45,973 nt of DNA from Flavobacteriales bacterium (GCA_024635865.1 JAGXIB010000001.1:1-45973), one strand, 5' to 3'. Shown: positions 34,401-43,368, counted from the stretch's first letter. Notes: generated by a model from the sequence alone, not told the origin. Numbers and translations: made by a program.

Positions 34401-35968
34401 ACGATTTCTATTATGCTCATTTATACAACAACGCTCCTACTATCTCTAATCTAAGCCCTGACACCTATACTTTAGTTGTAACTGATACAAATGGATGTTC
34501 AACAGAAACTCCTTTTACCATTACAGAGCCAGTATTACCACTATCATTGACTGACACCTTAAAAAATGTTTCTTGCAGGTTTGGCTCTGATGCTTTTATA
34601 GCTCTTTCTACCTTCGGAGGTACGGCTCCATATTCTTTTAATTGGAGTAATGGGCAAACAACAGAAGATCTTAATGCTATCCCCGTGGGAGTTTATACAC
34701 TTACAATAACTGATTTTAATGGGTGTTCATTAACAAAAACATATACTATTACTCAACCAGAATCTATTTTGAGAATAATTGGCTTTGAACAACTAAATGT
34801 AAAGTGTAAAAATGGAGTCGATGGCTTTGCTAAAGTAGTCATTTATGGAGGAACCCCTGAATATGATTACTCTTGGTCGAATGGAGCAACAACTGACACT
34901 AATTATAACCTAATGGCTGGCAGCTATCAAGTGGTCATTACCGATAGTAACCAATGTTCTATTGACACTACGTTTACGATAACTGAACCAGACTTATTAT
35001 TAATTTCAAGTATTATTGATAGTGTTTCTTGTTATAGCTATTCTGATGGAAGAATTTCTTCAACAGTTGTAGGAGGAACAACTCCCTACAGAATTGCATT
35101 TGGAGATTCTACAGCTTCCATGTTGTCTACAGCAAACAGTTTGATTGCAGATAGTTTAATTGCTGGACAATATTATATTTCTGTTTTAGACACTAACGGA
35201 TGTCAATTTACTCAAGCGGTAGAAGTTTTCCAACCAGACACCTTAATTTGGCAAATCAACTCCTATCCTGTCTCTTGCTATAAAGGATCTGATGGAAATA
35301 GCAACCTTACAGTTACAGGAGGAACCTTACCCTACCAATATTTATGGTCAGACAGTAGCACAAATGAAGACTTAATTAATGGGCCTGCCGGAAATTATAT
35401 TGTAACTATTTCTGATAGAAACAATTGCACAGTAATTGGAACTTCGATTATTACTGAACCTGACTCTATTTCATTAACAAGTAAAATAAATGGAACAACC
35501 TGTATTGATAACAACGATGGTAGCATTGAAATATTTTTAAGAGGTGGTGTTGGGGACTATAGCTACTTATGGTCTAATGAAGAAATTACTCAAAACATTT
35601 ATAACTTAACTGGTGGAGAGTACTACCTTCAACTACAAGATCAAAATGGATGTACTCGAATCGACACCTTTTTTATCAACACTTCATCAATAGATTGTAT
35701 CGATCCTCCAAATGCTTTTACTCCAGATGGTGATGGCTATAATGACACTTGGGTACTTGAAAATATTCAAAACTATGAAGGAGCTACCATACAAATATTT
35801 AATAAATGGGGTACATTAATCTTTGAAAGCGACAATAATTATGAACCTTGGGATGGAACTTACCAAGGAAACATTTTACCTTCTGCTACCTATTACTATG
35901 TGATCGATTTAAATAAAGATTCACCTCCATATACTGGTCCACTTACTATAGTAAAGAAAAATAAATAA
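31481..35968 (+). CDS. SprB-repeat adhesin with T9SS type B sorting domain (1495 aa)
   Basis: A signal peptide (LSFLLFSFFLSVKAQ) leads into a ~455-residue unique N-terminal region (about 20-470) rich in beta strands and Cys. Twelve SprB-type repeats (about 475-1400) follow, each about 75-80 residues with the pattern N-V-x-C-x-G-x-x-D-G, then G-G-T-x-P-Y-x-Y-x-W-S-N-G and a V-T-I-T-D-x-N-G-C ending. The last ~90 residues are a type B C-terminal domain (AFTPDGDGYNDTWVLENIQ, IQIFNKWGTLIFES, PWDGTYQGNILPSATYYY). SprB in Flavobacterium johnsoniae is the mobile gliding adhesin exported by T9SS. This protein is much shorter than SprB, so it is an SprB-like adhesin rather than its orthologue. Its stop overlaps the next adhesin gene (TAATG). 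Confidence 0.93.
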   Translation: MKKLISLSFLLFSFFLSVKAQLTTSSQPANFSTANQGMFGPNSTFNLNFEVPIFNVPWNQTFADSSISSTFVGDYGFAISGGTSGHFGAKFYSRNWSTGDISVNYPVNINLRYPSNNTFERGETITIRSDYTVDPSAQLNTTFPQAGNIGLELDFSLRFYLTPILCFVSCGQVGAFDTGNLSTTLTIFDISANQFTYACVSPSLTCTQALLPATINAPYGLSGTFDLPDVQTTSSIGSDQCLYASGEDQYASVQLELFKLIGGLNIPYISPVLNNLSGGGCARAIGSTYNICFNYTLFTAFFEMNVLNKQDFSFCPEVYTSLTFPVPVQYTITDPNAGNSVVEGPAQSDSITFKVGNNINFTYPCNYEYMDIDPIHDITNTITNHTYDELSFNFTMEAFAVSLRLDGFGPGENNEDSNAVDSQTWSYGPLFQNTIPLGTLPAMEWFNDSWELPGFDSIIGTTFRLIPNQYLANTGATSNVDCKGENNGSFTVNVTNGSAPYTYNWSDGTSNTSSATSQTNSNFEAGNQHVVIEDANGCMAYASYNITEPYETVQVGSSSIKGVSCNGNSNGQISIAVFGGTAPYSYNWSSGSGSNTINNIGGGNQSVTITDSRGCSITENFEVPEPLELTATFEVQDVNCFGGSDGIVEILPVGGTAPYSYSWSNGATTKITNDWSAGTHSVTISDIKGCSNSVSFTVGQPNSAISTTGSISNVNCFNGSDGSISASTTGGTAPYSYQWADGNFNANESYSSQANNLYANDWNAIVTDANGCIETTVFTVTQPNSELLVAISPSNVSCRNGNDGLIDLTVTGGTPSYSYNWSNGQSSQDATNLIAGSYSLNVTDGNGCSFDSIIEITQPTNILEARIKKKNVTCFGDDNGEAEIIHTGGNSPYNYSWTTGETSSLINQLDGGNYTGTLTDGNGCIINLPFTIIEAQGPLTIAGTIANIDCKGNNNGVINTTITGGTQPYKYEWHDFYYAHLYNNAPTISNLSPDTYTLVVTDTNGCSTETPFTITEPVLPLSLTDTLKNVSCRFGSDAFIALSTFGGTAPYSFNWSNGQTTEDLNAIPVGVYTLTITDFNGCSLTKTYTITQPESILRIIGFEQLNVKCKNGVDGFAKVVIYGGTPEYDYSWSNGATTDTNYNLMAGSYQVVITDSNQCSIDTTFTITEPDLLLISSIIDSVSCYSYSDGRISSTVVGGTTPYRIAFGDSTASMLSTANSLIADSLIAGQYYISVLDTNGCQFTQAVEVFQPDTLIWQINSYPVSCYKGSDGNSNLTVTGGTLPYQYLWSDSSTNEDLINGPAGNYIVTISDRNNCTVIGTSIITEPDSISLTSKINGTTCIDNNDGSIEIFLRGGVGDYSYLWSNEEITQNIYNLTGGEYYLQLQDQNGCTRIDTFFINTSSIDCIDPPNAFTPDGDGYNDTWVLENIQNYEGATIQIFNKWGTLIFESDNNYEPWDGTYQGNILPSATYYYVIDLNKDSPPYTGPLTIVKKNK
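32910..35690 (+). repeat. Twelve SprB repeats in the first adhesin
   Basis: Each ~230-nt unit encodes NVxCxGxxDG … GGTxPYxYxWSNG … VTITDxNGC; unit cores include DVNCFGGSDG, NVSCRNGNDG and SVSCYSYSDG. Protein similarity is clear while the DNA has diverged. Limits are approximate. Confidence 0.88.
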
Positions 35969-38900
35969 TGAAGTTTTATTTACTAATCATATCATTTTTT
36001 GCATTAATATTCTATGGCTATTCGTGTCCAACTATTAATATTTCTAGTACAGATGTTAATTGCTATTTAGGAACTAGCGGATCGGCTTCTGCAACTATTA
36101 ACGGACCAGATGCTCCTTTTACCGCAACTTGGTCTACTGGGCAAAGCACTACAGTAGCTAACGGAGGTTCTACCTCAATTTCTAATTTACCAGCAGGAGT
36201 TTACACACTATATGTTGTAGATCAACTAGGGTGTACCTCTACTCATGTTGTCTCTGTCGAGGAACCTTCACCTGTAACTGGAGTAATTAGTAACACTTTT
36301 GATGTTAACTGTAATGGAGGATCTGATGGAAGTGTAGATTTGACTCCTTTAGGGGGAACTCCTTCTTATTCTTTTAACTGGAGTAGTGGTTCTGCAAGTG
36401 AAGACCCAAATAACCTTTCTGCTGGAAGCTACAGTGTAACAATAACGGATGCGAATGGCTGTACATCAAATTCAATCTCAGCATTAATTGGAGAACCAGC
36501 AACGCCCCTTACCTCAACTATAGTTGGCCTAGACGCTAAATGCTTTGGAGAAAATAGCGGAGGAGTTGACTTATCGCCATCTGGAGGAACTTCACCTTAT
36601 ACTTTTAGCTGGAACAATGGAGCCTCAAGCGAAGACCTTAACAACGTTACTGCTGGAAGCTATAGTGTAACAATCACAGATAATAACAACTGTACTACAT
36701 CAAATAACATATCATTATCAGAACCAACAGCAATCCAAACCACATTATCAAAAGTAGATGTCCTCTGTTTTGGAGGATCTGATGGAGACATTAACCTCTC
36801 TATAACGGGAGGAACCCCAACATATACTTTTAAATGGGCAAACTCAAGTTCAATACTTGTAGGGACATCAGAAGACTTGACAAACTATCCGTCTAGCACC
36901 TACTTTGTTACTGTAACTGATGCTAATGGTTGTGAACAGTTAGACAACATCACGATTAATGAACCTCCACAATTGACAACCTTTTTAATCCCTACTAACA
37001 TTAAGTGCTTTGGGGATAATACTGGAGCAGTTCAAAACAATGTGTCTGGAGGAACTCCACCTTACTCGTTCAACTGGAACAATGGTGCAAGCTCTCAAAA
37101 CTTAATTAACCAACCGGCTGGAAGTTATGGAGTAACAATTACAGATTCACATGGCTGCAGCGTTTCAGATAATGTTATTCTAACCCAACCTGACGCTCCT
37201 TTAGCTACTAGTTTTGCATTAACAAATGTTACTTGTTTTGGGTTTTCTGATGGCTTAATAGATTATAATGTTACAGGAGGAACAACTCCATATAACTTTG
37301 ATTGGAACAATGGTCAATTCATTACTGAAGATTTAGATTACATTCCTGCTGGATTATATAATGTACTAGTCACTGATGAGAACAACTGTACCATTACAAA
37401 CAGCATTACAATAACTGAACCTCCAGCTTTAGTTTCATCTACTGTAGCGACAAATGTTTTATGCTTTGCAGATACCAATGGAGCAATAGATTTAACAGTA
37501 AATGGAGGAACTTTACCCTATTTATATCAATGGGGAAATACCAGTTCAGTTTTAATTGATACAAATCAAGATTTAAACAATTATCCAGCAAACACTTATT
37601 ATGTTAAAATTATAGATAGCCTAGGATGTGTTTTATTTGATGAAGATTCAATTACTCAACCAGACGAATTAATATCAGATCTAATCCCTACAAATATTTT
37701 ATGTTTTGGAGACACAACAGGAGCAATAGCAACAACTATCACGGGAGGAGTCACCCCCTATGTTTTTGATTGGAACTATGGGCAATACACCACTGAAGAT
37801 TTAACAAACTTGCCTTATGGTGGTTACGGGTTAGTTTTAACAGACGCCAACGGTTGTCTTCTTACTGACTCTATTTATTTGGAACAACCAAACGAACCGT
37901 TATATGCCTTCTATGACATTATAGAGCCATCTTGTTTTGGTTATGATGATGGGCAAGTTTCTTACACCTTAGAAGGGGGAACTTTTCCTTATGATTACTT
38001 ATGGAGCAGAGGAGATACAGTATTAACACTTTTTGATGTTCTTTCAGATACACTTATTTGTACAACAACAGACGATCATAATTGTATCTTAATTGACACC
38101 GTTATTGTAGCTCAACCTGACCAATTAAAAATAGACGTATCAGTAACTGACGTTACTTGCTTTGAGTTATCAGATGGCATAATAGATATATCAGTCTCTG
38201 GAGGAACAATCGGTTATGATTATTCTTGGACAAACACTAGCTTTGAATTAAGTGTCAATACAGAAGATTTAATAAATTACCCTTCAGATGAATACATCGT
38301 TCAAGTAGTAGACTCTAATGCTTGTGAAGCTTTTAGCACAATCAATCTTCCTCAACCTCCATTATTAGAGGGAGAACTAGACATACAAGACATTACTTGT
38401 TATGGGAAAAATGACGGAAGAATTGAAGCTATAATAACTGGGGGAAATACCGGCGCCTATTTTTATCCTTGGAATAATGGAGATACAACTCAAATTATAG
38501 AAGAACTTCCGGCGGGAATATATGATGCTGTTGTTTATGATACGAAAGGTTGTGAAGTCTATGTTAGAGGTGTTGTAAAAGAACCTGAACCAATTGTAAT
38601 TAATTATGAATTGTTCCCACAAAGCTGTAGAGACCTCTCAGACGCTGCAATAGAAACAGAAACAATAGGTGGTAATGGAGGGTATACTTTTGAGTGGGAT
38701 TACGAACGCTTAACAGAACCTAACATTTATGAATTGTTCAGCGGAAGCTATACATTAACAGTAACTGACATGGTAAACTGTATCGAAGACACAACCATCA
38801 TCGTACCAGTAAATGAACAGCCTTGTATCATTCCTCCAACAGCATTTACTCCTGAAGGGGATGGCTATAACGATATTTGGTTTTTAGAGAACATAGAATT

Positions 38901-39084
38901 ATATCCTGAATGTGAAGTGTTAATATATAATAAGTGGGGTAGAATTATGTTTGAGTCTTCTGGCTATTCTTCTCCTTGGGACGGAACTTTTAACGGGAAG
39001 CCGTTACCAGCATCAACCTATTATTACTCCATAAAAATAAACGAAGATGCTATATACACAGGACCTATTACTATTGTAAGATAA
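35968..39084 (+). CDS. SprB-repeat adhesin with T9SS type B sorting domain (1038 aa)
   Basis: A short signal peptide (LLIISFFALIFYGYS) goes almost directly into twelve SprB repeats (about 20-945), with no unique N-terminal region. Repeat cores are FDVNCNGGSDG, VDVLCFGGSDG, TNIKCFGDNTG and similar, each with GGTxPYxFxWNNG. The ending is a type B sorting domain close to that of the upstream adhesin (AFTPEGDGYNDIWFLENIE, VLIYNKWGRIMFES, PWDGTFNGKPLPASTYYYS). It looks like a duplicated adhesin. It is coupled to the upstream gene (TAATG) and lies 2 bp before the PorP/SprF gene, which is the classical partner for exporting type B proteins. Confidence 0.93.
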   Translation: MKFYLLIISFFALIFYGYSCPTINISSTDVNCYLGTSGSASATINGPDAPFTATWSTGQSTTVANGGSTSISNLPAGVYTLYVVDQLGCTSTHVVSVEEPSPVTGVISNTFDVNCNGGSDGSVDLTPLGGTPSYSFNWSSGSASEDPNNLSAGSYSVTITDANGCTSNSISALIGEPATPLTSTIVGLDAKCFGENSGGVDLSPSGGTSPYTFSWNNGASSEDLNNVTAGSYSVTITDNNNCTTSNNISLSEPTAIQTTLSKVDVLCFGGSDGDINLSITGGTPTYTFKWANSSSILVGTSEDLTNYPSSTYFVTVTDANGCEQLDNITINEPPQLTTFLIPTNIKCFGDNTGAVQNNVSGGTPPYSFNWNNGASSQNLINQPAGSYGVTITDSHGCSVSDNVILTQPDAPLATSFALTNVTCFGFSDGLIDYNVTGGTTPYNFDWNNGQFITEDLDYIPAGLYNVLVTDENNCTITNSITITEPPALVSSTVATNVLCFADTNGAIDLTVNGGTLPYLYQWGNTSSVLIDTNQDLNNYPANTYYVKIIDSLGCVLFDEDSITQPDELISDLIPTNILCFGDTTGAIATTITGGVTPYVFDWNYGQYTTEDLTNLPYGGYGLVLTDANGCLLTDSIYLEQPNEPLYAFYDIIEPSCFGYDDGQVSYTLEGGTFPYDYLWSRGDTVLTLFDVLSDTLICTTTDDHNCILIDTVIVAQPDQLKIDVSVTDVTCFELSDGIIDISVSGGTIGYDYSWTNTSFELSVNTEDLINYPSDEYIVQVVDSNACEAFSTINLPQPPLLEGELDIQDITCYGKNDGRIEAIITGGNTGAYFYPWNNGDTTQIIEELPAGIYDAVVYDTKGCEVYVRGVVKEPEPIVINYELFPQSCRDLSDAAIETETIGGNGGYTFEWDYERLTEPNIYELFSGSYTLTVTDMVNCIEDTTIIVPVNEQPCIIPPTAFTPEGDGYNDIWFLENIELYPECEVLIYNKWGRIMFESSGYSSPWDGTFNGKPLPASTYYYSIKINEDAIYTGPITIVR
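36040..38820 (+). repeat. Twelve SprB repeats in the second adhesin
   Basis: Twelve consecutive ~75-residue units, NVxCxGxxDG … GGTxPYxFxWNNG. Two neighbouring units share near-identical stretches (around 36420-36460 and 36650-36690, AGSYSVTITD), a sign of repeat homogenisation. Limits are approximate. Confidence 0.88.
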
Positions 39085-39086
39085 TT

Positions 39087-40025
39087 ATGAAAACATTATA
39101 CATAATACTATTAATTCTGATTTGTTCTTTTGCTGTAAAAGGTCAGCAAATGGCTTTACAAAGTCAGTATATGTTTGATAAGTTCACTTTAAACCCTGCA
39201 TTTGCAGGAACTCAAAAAGGAGTCCCTATTCACATTGGAATGAGAAGGCAATGGTCAGCAATAACTGAAGCTCCAGCAACACAATACTTATCATCAAACT
39301 TTAATTTAGGAGGAGGGTTAGGAGCTGGCGTTACTTTTTTTAACGAAGCGACCGGACCAACAAGAAGAACTGGACTAGGTTTATCCGGTGCTTATCAATT
39401 TACTTTATTCAAGTCTGGAGAAAATCATCATCAGCTATCCTTAGGAGCGTCTGCTTTACTAAGTCAACATGTTTTAGATAAAAAGAAATTAGAGACCTAC
39501 CTGCCAGATGACCCAACAATTATAGCTGCTTACGAAAATCAATTACTACCAGATGCAACATTTGGAGTTTATTATCATAATGAAGATAAATACTTTGCAG
39601 CACTTTCCATAGCAAATCTTATTCAAACAAAAACAGACATCTTAAACATTGCAAACAATGTTCAAAATAACTTTGTAAGAAACTATTATTTAATGGCAGG
39701 TATAAATATTGATGCAAGTAGTTCTTTTACTATTCAGCCAACCGTTTTAGTTCAAGCGATTGAAGCCACTGCTATTCAGTTTGACATAAGCAGTCGTTTT
39801 ATCTATGAAAACAAATATTGGGTTGGAGCATCATATAGACATCAAGATGCTATTGTAGGAATGTTTGGTTTAAATTATTCGGGAATAGAATTTGGATACT
39901 CTTACGATGTAACAATTTCAAATATCAGAGCATATAGTAATGGATCTCATGAGCTGCATTTAACCTATCGTATCTCTCCAAAAAATGGAGTGAAGAGTTC
40001 AAAAAGAGGAGTTAGGTATTTCTAA
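39087..40025 (+). CDS. PorP/SprF-family T9SS outer-membrane protein
   Basis: A 312-residue outer-membrane barrel with signal peptide (ILLILICSFAVKGQ) and the hallmark PorP/SprF opening (MALQSQYMFDKFTLNPAFAG, then RRQWSAITEAPATQYLSSN). Later strands include GLGAGVTFFNEATGPTRRTG, PDATFGVYYHNEDKYFAALS and IEFGYSYDVTISNIRAYSNG. SprF is needed to export SprB and type B-domain proteins generally, acting at the outer membrane with PorK/N/Sov. The gene follows the two adhesins at 2 bp and is the last in the operon. It could also serve the minus-strand type B protein at 27542. Confidence 0.94.
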   Translation: MKTLYIILLILICSFAVKGQQMALQSQYMFDKFTLNPAFAGTQKGVPIHIGMRRQWSAITEAPATQYLSSNFNLGGGLGAGVTFFNEATGPTRRTGLGLSGAYQFTLFKSGENHHQLSLGASALLSQHVLDKKKLETYLPDDPTIIAAYENQLLPDATFGVYYHNEDKYFAALSIANLIQTKTDILNIANNVQNNFVRNYYLMAGINIDASSSFTIQPTVLVQAIEATAIQFDISSRFIYENKYWVGASYRHQDAIVGMFGLNYSGIEFGYSYDVTISNIRAYSNGSHELHLTYRISPKNGVKSSKRGVRYF

Positions 40026-40031
40026 ACGTAA

Positions 40032-40065
40032 AAACGGGAATACCTCCTGAAAGATATCCCCGTTT
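40032..40065. terminator. Convergent hairpin between sprF-like and yceI-like genes
   Basis: An 11-bp stem (40032-40042 with 40055-40065, one A-C mismatch) centred between two convergent genes. T-runs are short, so it may act weakly for both strands. Confidence 0.45.
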
Positions 40066-40096
40066 AAACTAACCAATAATTAACTAATATTAAAAC

Positions 40097-40759
40097 TTAC
40101 TTGGCAACTGTTGCTTCTACAGAAACAGTAATGTCATTGCTTATTATATAATCTGTTGAAAGACCTTCTGTACCTTCTTTATTATACTCATTCCCCCATT
40201 GCGTTCTGTCAAAAGTAAATTTTTGAGAAGCAATAGTTACTTCGTTCTCTGTAATAGTAATATTAGCATCGAAAGTAATACTTCTATCAACCCCTAAAAT
40301 TGTTAGGTTGCCAGTTACTTTGGAGTTATACTCTCCTTCAATTGGCTCGATTGATGTTAAAACAAAATTAGCTTTAGCAAAATTAGCAACATTAAAGAAA
40401 TCTTCATTACTTAAATGCCCTACTAACTTCCCATATTCTTCAGCTTCTTTTTCAAAGTCTGTAGTATGAATAGAAGTCATGTCTATTACAAAGTCAGCAT
40501 TTTCTAATTTACCATCAGTAACAGCTAATTTTGCATCAGAAATAGTAACTGTACCATGGTGTGCGCCAACACCTGCTAAGTGAGATCCCATCCATGTTAC
40601 TACACTTCCTTCTTTAACAGTTGCATACTCAACAGTTGTAGCTTTCGCTTCTTCATGTTTAACTTCTTTTGCTTCTTCTGATTCAATCTTATTCTCTGCA
40701 CCTCCACAAGAACTTAACAACGCTGCAAAAGCAAATCCTGTAATAATTATTTTTTTCAT
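40097..40759 (-). CDS. YceI-family lipoprotein
   Basis: A lipoprotein signal (FAFAALLSSC, lipobox Cys18) precedes an acidic linker (about 20-45, Glu/Lys/Ala rich) and a YceI lipocalin-like barrel (about 45-220). Markers are VTWMGSHLAGVGAHHGTVTI, VIDMTSIHTTDF, HLSNEDFFNVANFAKANFVL, GNLTILGVDRSITFDANIT and FTFDRTQWGNEY. YceI proteins bind isoprenoid-type lipids and are often stress or biofilm linked; the ligand here is unknown. It is monocistronic, with a -7 element at 40780. Confidence 0.93.
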   Translation of the reverse strand: MKKIIITGFAFAALLSSCGGAENKIESEEAKEVKHEEAKATTVEYATVKEGSVVTWMGSHLAGVGAHHGTVTISDAKLAVTDGKLENADFVIDMTSIHTTDFEKEAEEYGKLVGHLSNEDFFNVANFAKANFVLTSIEPIEGEYNSKVTGNLTILGVDRSITFDANITITENEVTIASQKFTFDRTQWGNEYNKEGTEGLSTDYIISNDITVSVEATVAK

Positions 40760-40779
40760 TTTTATAAGTTTATTTTGTG

Positions 40780-40787
40780 CAAATGTA
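40780..40787 (-). promoter_or_regulatory. -7 element of the YceI promoter
   Basis: TACATTTG on the minus strand is a full match to TAnnTTTG, 21 nt upstream of the ATG. No TTG is found at the usual distance. Confidence 0.45.
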
Positions 40788-40855
40788 ATTATAAAAGCAT
40801 TTTAAAATCGTTAACATAGGTTAATTAATCTCAAAATTAATTGAACTTAAAGAAC

Positions 40856-40892
40856 AAAAAAAGCGGGTTGCTCAACATCGAACAACCCGCTT
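40856..40892 (-). terminator. Strong intrinsic terminator after the PDH operon
   Basis: A perfect 10-bp GC-rich stem (40861-40870 with 40883-40892), with a 12-nt loop, is followed on the minus strand by seven T residues (40862-40856). It lies about 22 bp after the E2 stop. Confidence 0.9.
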
Positions 40893-40914
40893 AAATAATT
40901 GAAAATTAATTCTA

Positions 40915-42213
40915 TTATATATTCTGTTTTCCTAATAACAATACTGGATTCTGCATATAGTTTTTAAATGTATTTAGGAATGCTGAACCTACTGCTCCAT
41001 CTACGACTCTATGATCGCAACTTAATGTTACCTTCATCACATTTCCAGGAACTATTTCTCCGTTCTTAACGACTGGAACTTGACTAATTCCTCCAACAGC
41101 TAATATTGCCGCATCCGGAGAATTAATAATCGCTGTGAATTCATCTATTCCAAACATTCCTAAGTTAGAAATGGTAAAAGTATTTCCTTGCCAATCTTCT
41201 GGCTGTAATTTTTTAGATTTTGCTTTTTGTGCATAGTCTTTTACCTCTTCACCTATTTGTGTTAATGACTTTCCATCTGCAAAACGTACAACAGGAACTA
41301 ATAGACCTTCAGGTACTGCAACAGCAACACCTATATGAACATGCTCATTGGTTCTAATAAAATCTCCATGCCAAGCAGAGTTAACAGCCGGATGCTCTTT
41401 TAATGAAGTTGCAACAGCTTTTATTACCATATCATTGAAAGAGACCTTCTGAGGAGCGATCATAGAATTAATAGACTTTCTCGCTTCAATAGCGTTATCC
41501 ATATCAATAGATATCGTTAAATAAAAATGAGGTGCAGTGAATTTACTTTCTCCTAATCTTGATGCAATCACTTTTCTCATTTGAGAAACTGGTTCATCAC
41601 TAAAACTTTCAACACCAACAAACGAACTACCAGAACCATTATAATTATCGATATCTCGCTTAACAATGCGACCGCCCTCACCTGTTCCACTTATAAATGA
41701 AAGATTTAACCCTTTCTCTTCCGCCAATTTTTTTGCCAAGGGCGAAATTTTTAATCTCCCATCAGAAACTGAACTTGCTGGCGGGTAGTTAGCCGATGAA
41801 GTCTGCTGCTTAATTTGTTGCGTTGGCTTTGCTTTTGCTTCTTTTTTAGGAACAGTTGCTTTCTCCTCTTCTTCTTTTTCCTCTTCTTCTTTTGGCTCAA
41901 CATTTTCTTTATTCCCTGAATCCTCTTTAAAAGTTTCCTTTTCTAGGTCTTTTAATAAGTCAGAAATATCCTCGTCTTTTTCTCCAAGTATTGCTAAAAC
42001 AGAATCCACAGGAGCAGCATCGCCTTTCTCTACTCCTCTATGTAATAAAACTCCTTCTTCAAAAGCTTCAAATTCCATAGTAGCCTTATCTGTTTCTATC
42101 TCTGCTAATAGGTCTCCAGACTCAACACTATCTCCAATATTTTTATGCCACTCAGCAATAACACCTTCCGTCATGGTATCACTCAACTTAGGCATTCTTA
42201 CAATTTCAGCCAT
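40915..42213 (-). CDS. pdhC: Pyruvate dehydrogenase complex E2 (dihydrolipoamide acetyltransferase)
   Basis: Transfers acetyl groups from lipoate to CoA in the PDH complex. One lipoyl domain (1-77) has Lys43 in the TDKATMEFEA motif. Next comes a long Glu/Lys-rich linker (about 85-145) and the E1/E3-binding domain (about 150-190; ISPLAKKLAEEKGL … GEGGRIVKRDI). The catalytic domain (about 205-432) ends with CDHRVVDGA (His401). It follows the E1 alpha gene at 43 bp and ends just before the strong terminator at 40856. E1 beta and E3 are not in the window, the usual split arrangement in Flavobacteriia. Confidence 0.95.
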   Translation of the reverse strand: MAEIVRMPKLSDTMTEGVIAEWHKNIGDSVESGDLLAEIETDKATMEFEAFEEGVLLHRGVEKGDAAPVDSVLAILGEKDEDISDLLKDLEKETFKEDSGNKENVEPKEEEEKEEEEKATVPKKEAKAKPTQQIKQQTSSANYPPASSVSDGRLKISPLAKKLAEEKGLNLSFISGTGEGGRIVKRDIDNYNGSGSSFVGVESFSDEPVSQMRKVIASRLGESKFTAPHFYLTISIDMDNAIEARKSINSMIAPQKVSFNDMVIKAVATSLKEHPAVNSAWHGDFIRTNEHVHIGVAVAVPEGLLVPVVRFADGKSLTQIGEEVKDYAQKAKSKKLQPEDWQGNTFTISNLGMFGIDEFTAIINSPDAAILAVGGISQVPVVKNGEIVPGNVMKVTLSCDHRVVDGAVGSAFLNTFKNYMQNPVLLLGKQNI

Positions 42214-42255
42214 TTTTATCTTTACTTTTAACTATGTGTGTAACTAAACTAACTC

Positions 42256-43296
42256 TTATTTGTATTCTTTTACAAATGGGTACTCTTCTAAATAAACATC
42301 TTCATACAATTCGTGTGCTTCAGGCTCAGGTGAATCTTCAGCAAATTTAACCGATTCAGCAACAGTTTCTTTCACCCTTTGTTGAATCACTTTAATATCA
42401 TTATCAGTTGCTAACTTATTTTTATTTATCGTATTTAAAACTTTAGAGATTGGATCATCGTTCTTATATTCTTCGACTTCATCTTTAGTTCTATACTTCT
42501 GAGGATCAGACATTGAATGTCCTTTATATCGGTAGGTTTTTATATCGAATAAAACAGGTCCCTTTCCAGTTCTAACATGTTTACAAGCATCAGCAATGGC
42601 CTCATGAACAGCTTCAACATCCATTCCATCTACTTCGAAAGATGGCATATTATAAGACAATCCCATTTTAGACATATCAGTAACATTAGTCGTTCTTTCT
42701 ACAGAAGTTCCCATTGCATAATTATTATTTTCAATAATAAAAACTACTGGCAACTTCCATAACATAGCCATATTAAATGTTTCATGTAAAATACCTTGTC
42801 TAGCAGCTCCATCTCCGAAAGAACAAAAAGTGACATTTTTAGTTCCCTTATATTTTTCTGCAAAAGCTATTCCAGCTCCCATTGCTATTTGAGCCCCAAC
42901 AATTCCATGCCCCCCCATCAGGTTTATTTCTTTATTGAACATATGCATTGACCCACCTTTACCTTTAGATAACCCTGTCTTCTTTCCATAAAGTTCTGCC
43001 ATCATGTACTTAGGGTGAACACCTAAAGCAATAGGATGTGCATGATCTCTGTAAGCAGTAATGTGCTTATCTCCTTTTTCACAAGCAGATGCAGTTCCAG
43101 CTACTAATCCTTCTTGACCAATATATAAGTGGCAAAACCCACCAAATTTTTGTTTTAAATAAAGATGACCAACCATCTCTTCTGTTTTCCTCATTAACAA
43201 CATATCTTCATACCATTTAAGATATTGTTCTTTAGAGTATTTAAGCCCTTTTTTAGTTGACTTAGAGTTTTTTGTGTTAGTTGTTTTAGTTGCCAT
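42256..43296 (-). CDS. pdhA: Pyruvate dehydrogenase E1 component, alpha subunit
   Basis: With the beta subunit (not in the window) it decarboxylates pyruvate using thiamine diphosphate. The TPP-binding motif reads SFGDGAARQG then NNNYAMGT, and the active-site loop is YRYKGHSMSDPQKYR. HITAYRDHAHPIALG and GKGGSMHMFN are E1 alpha signatures. The start is set at ATG 43296 (346 aa); the longer frame from 43326 would begin inside the promoter -7 element. The short N-terminal tail is Thr/Lys rich. It is the first gene of the pdhA-pdhC unit. Confidence 0.94.
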   Translation of the reverse strand: MATKTTNTKNSKSTKKGLKYSKEQYLKWYEDMLLMRKTEEMVGHLYLKQKFGGFCHLYIGQEGLVAGTASACEKGDKHITAYRDHAHPIALGVHPKYMMAELYGKKTGLSKGKGGSMHMFNKEINLMGGHGIVGAQIAMGAGIAFAEKYKGTKNVTFCSFGDGAARQGILHETFNMAMLWKLPVVFIIENNNYAMGTSVERTTNVTDMSKMGLSYNMPSFEVDGMDVEAVHEAIADACKHVRTGKGPVLFDIKTYRYKGHSMSDPQKYRTKDEVEEYKNDDPISKVLNTINKNKLATDNDIKVIQQRVKETVAESVKFAEDSPEPEAHELYEDVYLEEYPFVKEYK

Positions 43297-43323
43297 TGTG
43301 TGTTCTCTATTTAATATGCTATA

Positions 43324-43354
43324 CAAATATATAATTAATCATATTTAATAACGA
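43324..43354 (-). promoter_or_regulatory. Promoter of pdhA-pdhC
   Basis: The minus strand has TATATTTG (43324-43331), a full TAnnTTTG match, with TCG (near TTG) 20 nt upstream at 43352-43354. The ATG at 43296 is about 28 nt downstream of the -7 element. Confidence 0.55.
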
Positions 43355-43368
43355 TTAAATAAAGCAAA

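Noticed and set aside
32910-38820. Regular repeats suspected as CRISPR or mobile DNA
   Set aside because: They are coding SprB repeats in one long frame each, ~230 nt apart and diverged at DNA level, with no spacers or inverted ends.
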